Source of the DNA: a virus
Length of the DNA stretch: 27,669 bases
Strand: one strand, 5' to 3'
IMG/VR virus record: IMGVR_UViG_3300032323_001460
Span: 1 to 27,669 of that record
Shown here one piece after another: positions 27,250-27,669 of this stretch; position 1 is the stretch's first letter; each line of letters begins with the position of its first letter. The notes beneath the pieces are model-generated. The model did not search any database and was not told the DNA's origin. It saw only the letters and a program-made list of their open reading frames with translations. Position numbers and translations under genes: made by a program.

Positions 27250-27451
27250 GGTAAAATGGGTTGCTACTGGCGTTACTTTGTGTGGCGCCTTGGCAACCGC
27301 CTTGATGTTCGACCCATTGAATATTTGGTTACTCAATTTGGGTGCGGCTTTGTTTTTATGGTGGGGTTTTCTTATTAAAGATAAAGCGATGATTACGGTT
27401 AATGCCGGTTTGTTGGTAATTTATATTGTTGGACTTTGGGTGAGAACATGA
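27233..27451 (+). CDS. Small three-span membrane protein
   Basis: A 72-aa product starting at 27233 inside the upstream gene. Hydrophobic segments: WVATGVTLCGALATALMF; LNIWLLNLGAALFLWWGFLI; MITVNAGLLVIYIVGLWV. There is little loop between them. An alternative ATG at 27209 would add 8 residues. It resembles common small phage/bacterial membrane proteins of unknown role. Confidence 0.6.
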   Translation: MLFRCKVKWVATGVTLCGALATALMFDPLNIWLLNLGAALFLWWGFLIKDKAMITVNAGLLVIYIVGLWVRT

Positions 27452-27669
27452 ATAGTTTAGTTTTTGCATTAATGATTGTAACCGCAAATGGTGTTCAAGA
27501 AGCACCGAATACATTTTCAAGTTTGAAGGATTGTCAATCTGTATCCTCAAAGTTGAAAGTGGATTCATATTGTGTCCAAAAACAAAATGTGGATATTGAT
27601 AAACAAATGTCCTTTATGATACAAATGTTAGGAAAAATGAAGAGGCAAATGGATGAAGAATTTGCAAAA
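27448..27669 (+). CDS. N-terminal part of a small Cys-containing protein (truncated by window)
   Basis: An open frame from ATGA at 27448 to the end of the window (74 codons, no stop). An N-terminal hydrophobic stretch (SLVFALMIVTANG) may be a weak signal peptide; it is followed by a SLKDCQSVSSKLKVDSYCVQ segment with two Cys and a Met/Gln/Lys-rich helix. Two-Cys periplasmic proteins of this type are frequent in phages. The end is not visible. Confidence 0.55.
   Translation, partial: MNSLVFALMIVTANGVQEAPNTFSSLKDCQSVSSKLKVDSYCVQKQNVDIDKQMSFMIQMLGKMKRQMDEEFAK

Noticed and set aside
1-27669. tRNA genes, CRISPR arrays, insertion sequences and integrase/attachment sites
   Set aside because: No cloverleaf with a T-loop and acceptor stem, no regularly spaced repeats, and no transposase or integrase motif was found.

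Overview
The window looks like an interior piece of an AT-rich marine T4-like myovirus (Caudoviricetes). It resembles the large myophages of SAR11, OM43 and picocyanobacteria. The evidence is: T4-type late promoters (TATAAATA); a T4 gp61-type primase; thyX, nrdA and nrdB together; phoH; a SegE-like GIY-YIG protein; a GH19 endolysin beside overlapping spanin-like genes; and many small conserved phage proteins. Every gene found lies on the + strand. There is no rRNA, tRNA, CRISPR array or insertion sequence. Host assignment is inference, and both ends of the window cut through genes.

Layout. (1) 1-7327: late, structural and lysis genes. They start with a truncated structural-type ORF and virion-associated proteins (one with an EF-hand-like loop, one glycine-rich protein behind a late promoter). 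The lysis and envelope block follows: i-spanin-like and o-spanin-like genes, a lipoprotein, a GH19 endolysin, small membrane proteins including a holin candidate, and a tail-anchored coiled-coil protein. (2) 7331-13586: nucleotide metabolism and replication behind an extended -10 promoter: primase, ThyX, NrdA, NrdB, a fatty-acid desaturase, an exported thermonuclease, a 49-aa zinc-ribbon peptide and the SegE-like protein. (3) 13591-16774: phoH, then units with their own promoters: a NUMOD3-type protein (late promoter), a small amphipathic protein (sigma70-type promoter with an inverted repeat across its -10), and a fibre-like protein (late-like promoter, strong terminator). (4) 16818-21706: a packed operon of about 20 mostly small genes joined by ATGA or TAATG overlaps. 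It includes a Zn-metalloprotease-like protein, a leucine-zipper microprotein, a Cys-rich peptide, a possible PD-(D/E)XK nuclease overlapping an Xre/MbcA-antitoxin-like gene, a cupin and a zinc-ribbon protein. (5) 21707-27669: early-type genes in short units, most behind sigma70-type promoters with 17-bp spacers. It includes a GIY-YIG protein, an Ala/Lys-rich basic protein, a structured leader, an exported LPP20/FlgT-like pair and an LPD29-like protein.

Working together: primase, ThyX, RNR and probably PhoH support phage DNA synthesis. The endolysin, spanin and holin candidates form the exit system. The desaturase, nuclease and LPP20/FlgT-like pair look like auxiliary functions aimed at the host membrane, DNA and envelope. 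The most interesting unexplained signals are regulatory: a candidate pseudoknotted leader at 23618-23756; a three-copy TGTTG-N8-CAACA element upstream of strong early promoters; predicted leaderless mRNAs for primase and the GIY-YIG gene; an inverted repeat over a -10 box; and a hairpin containing a start codon. No gap between genes exceeds about 170 bases.
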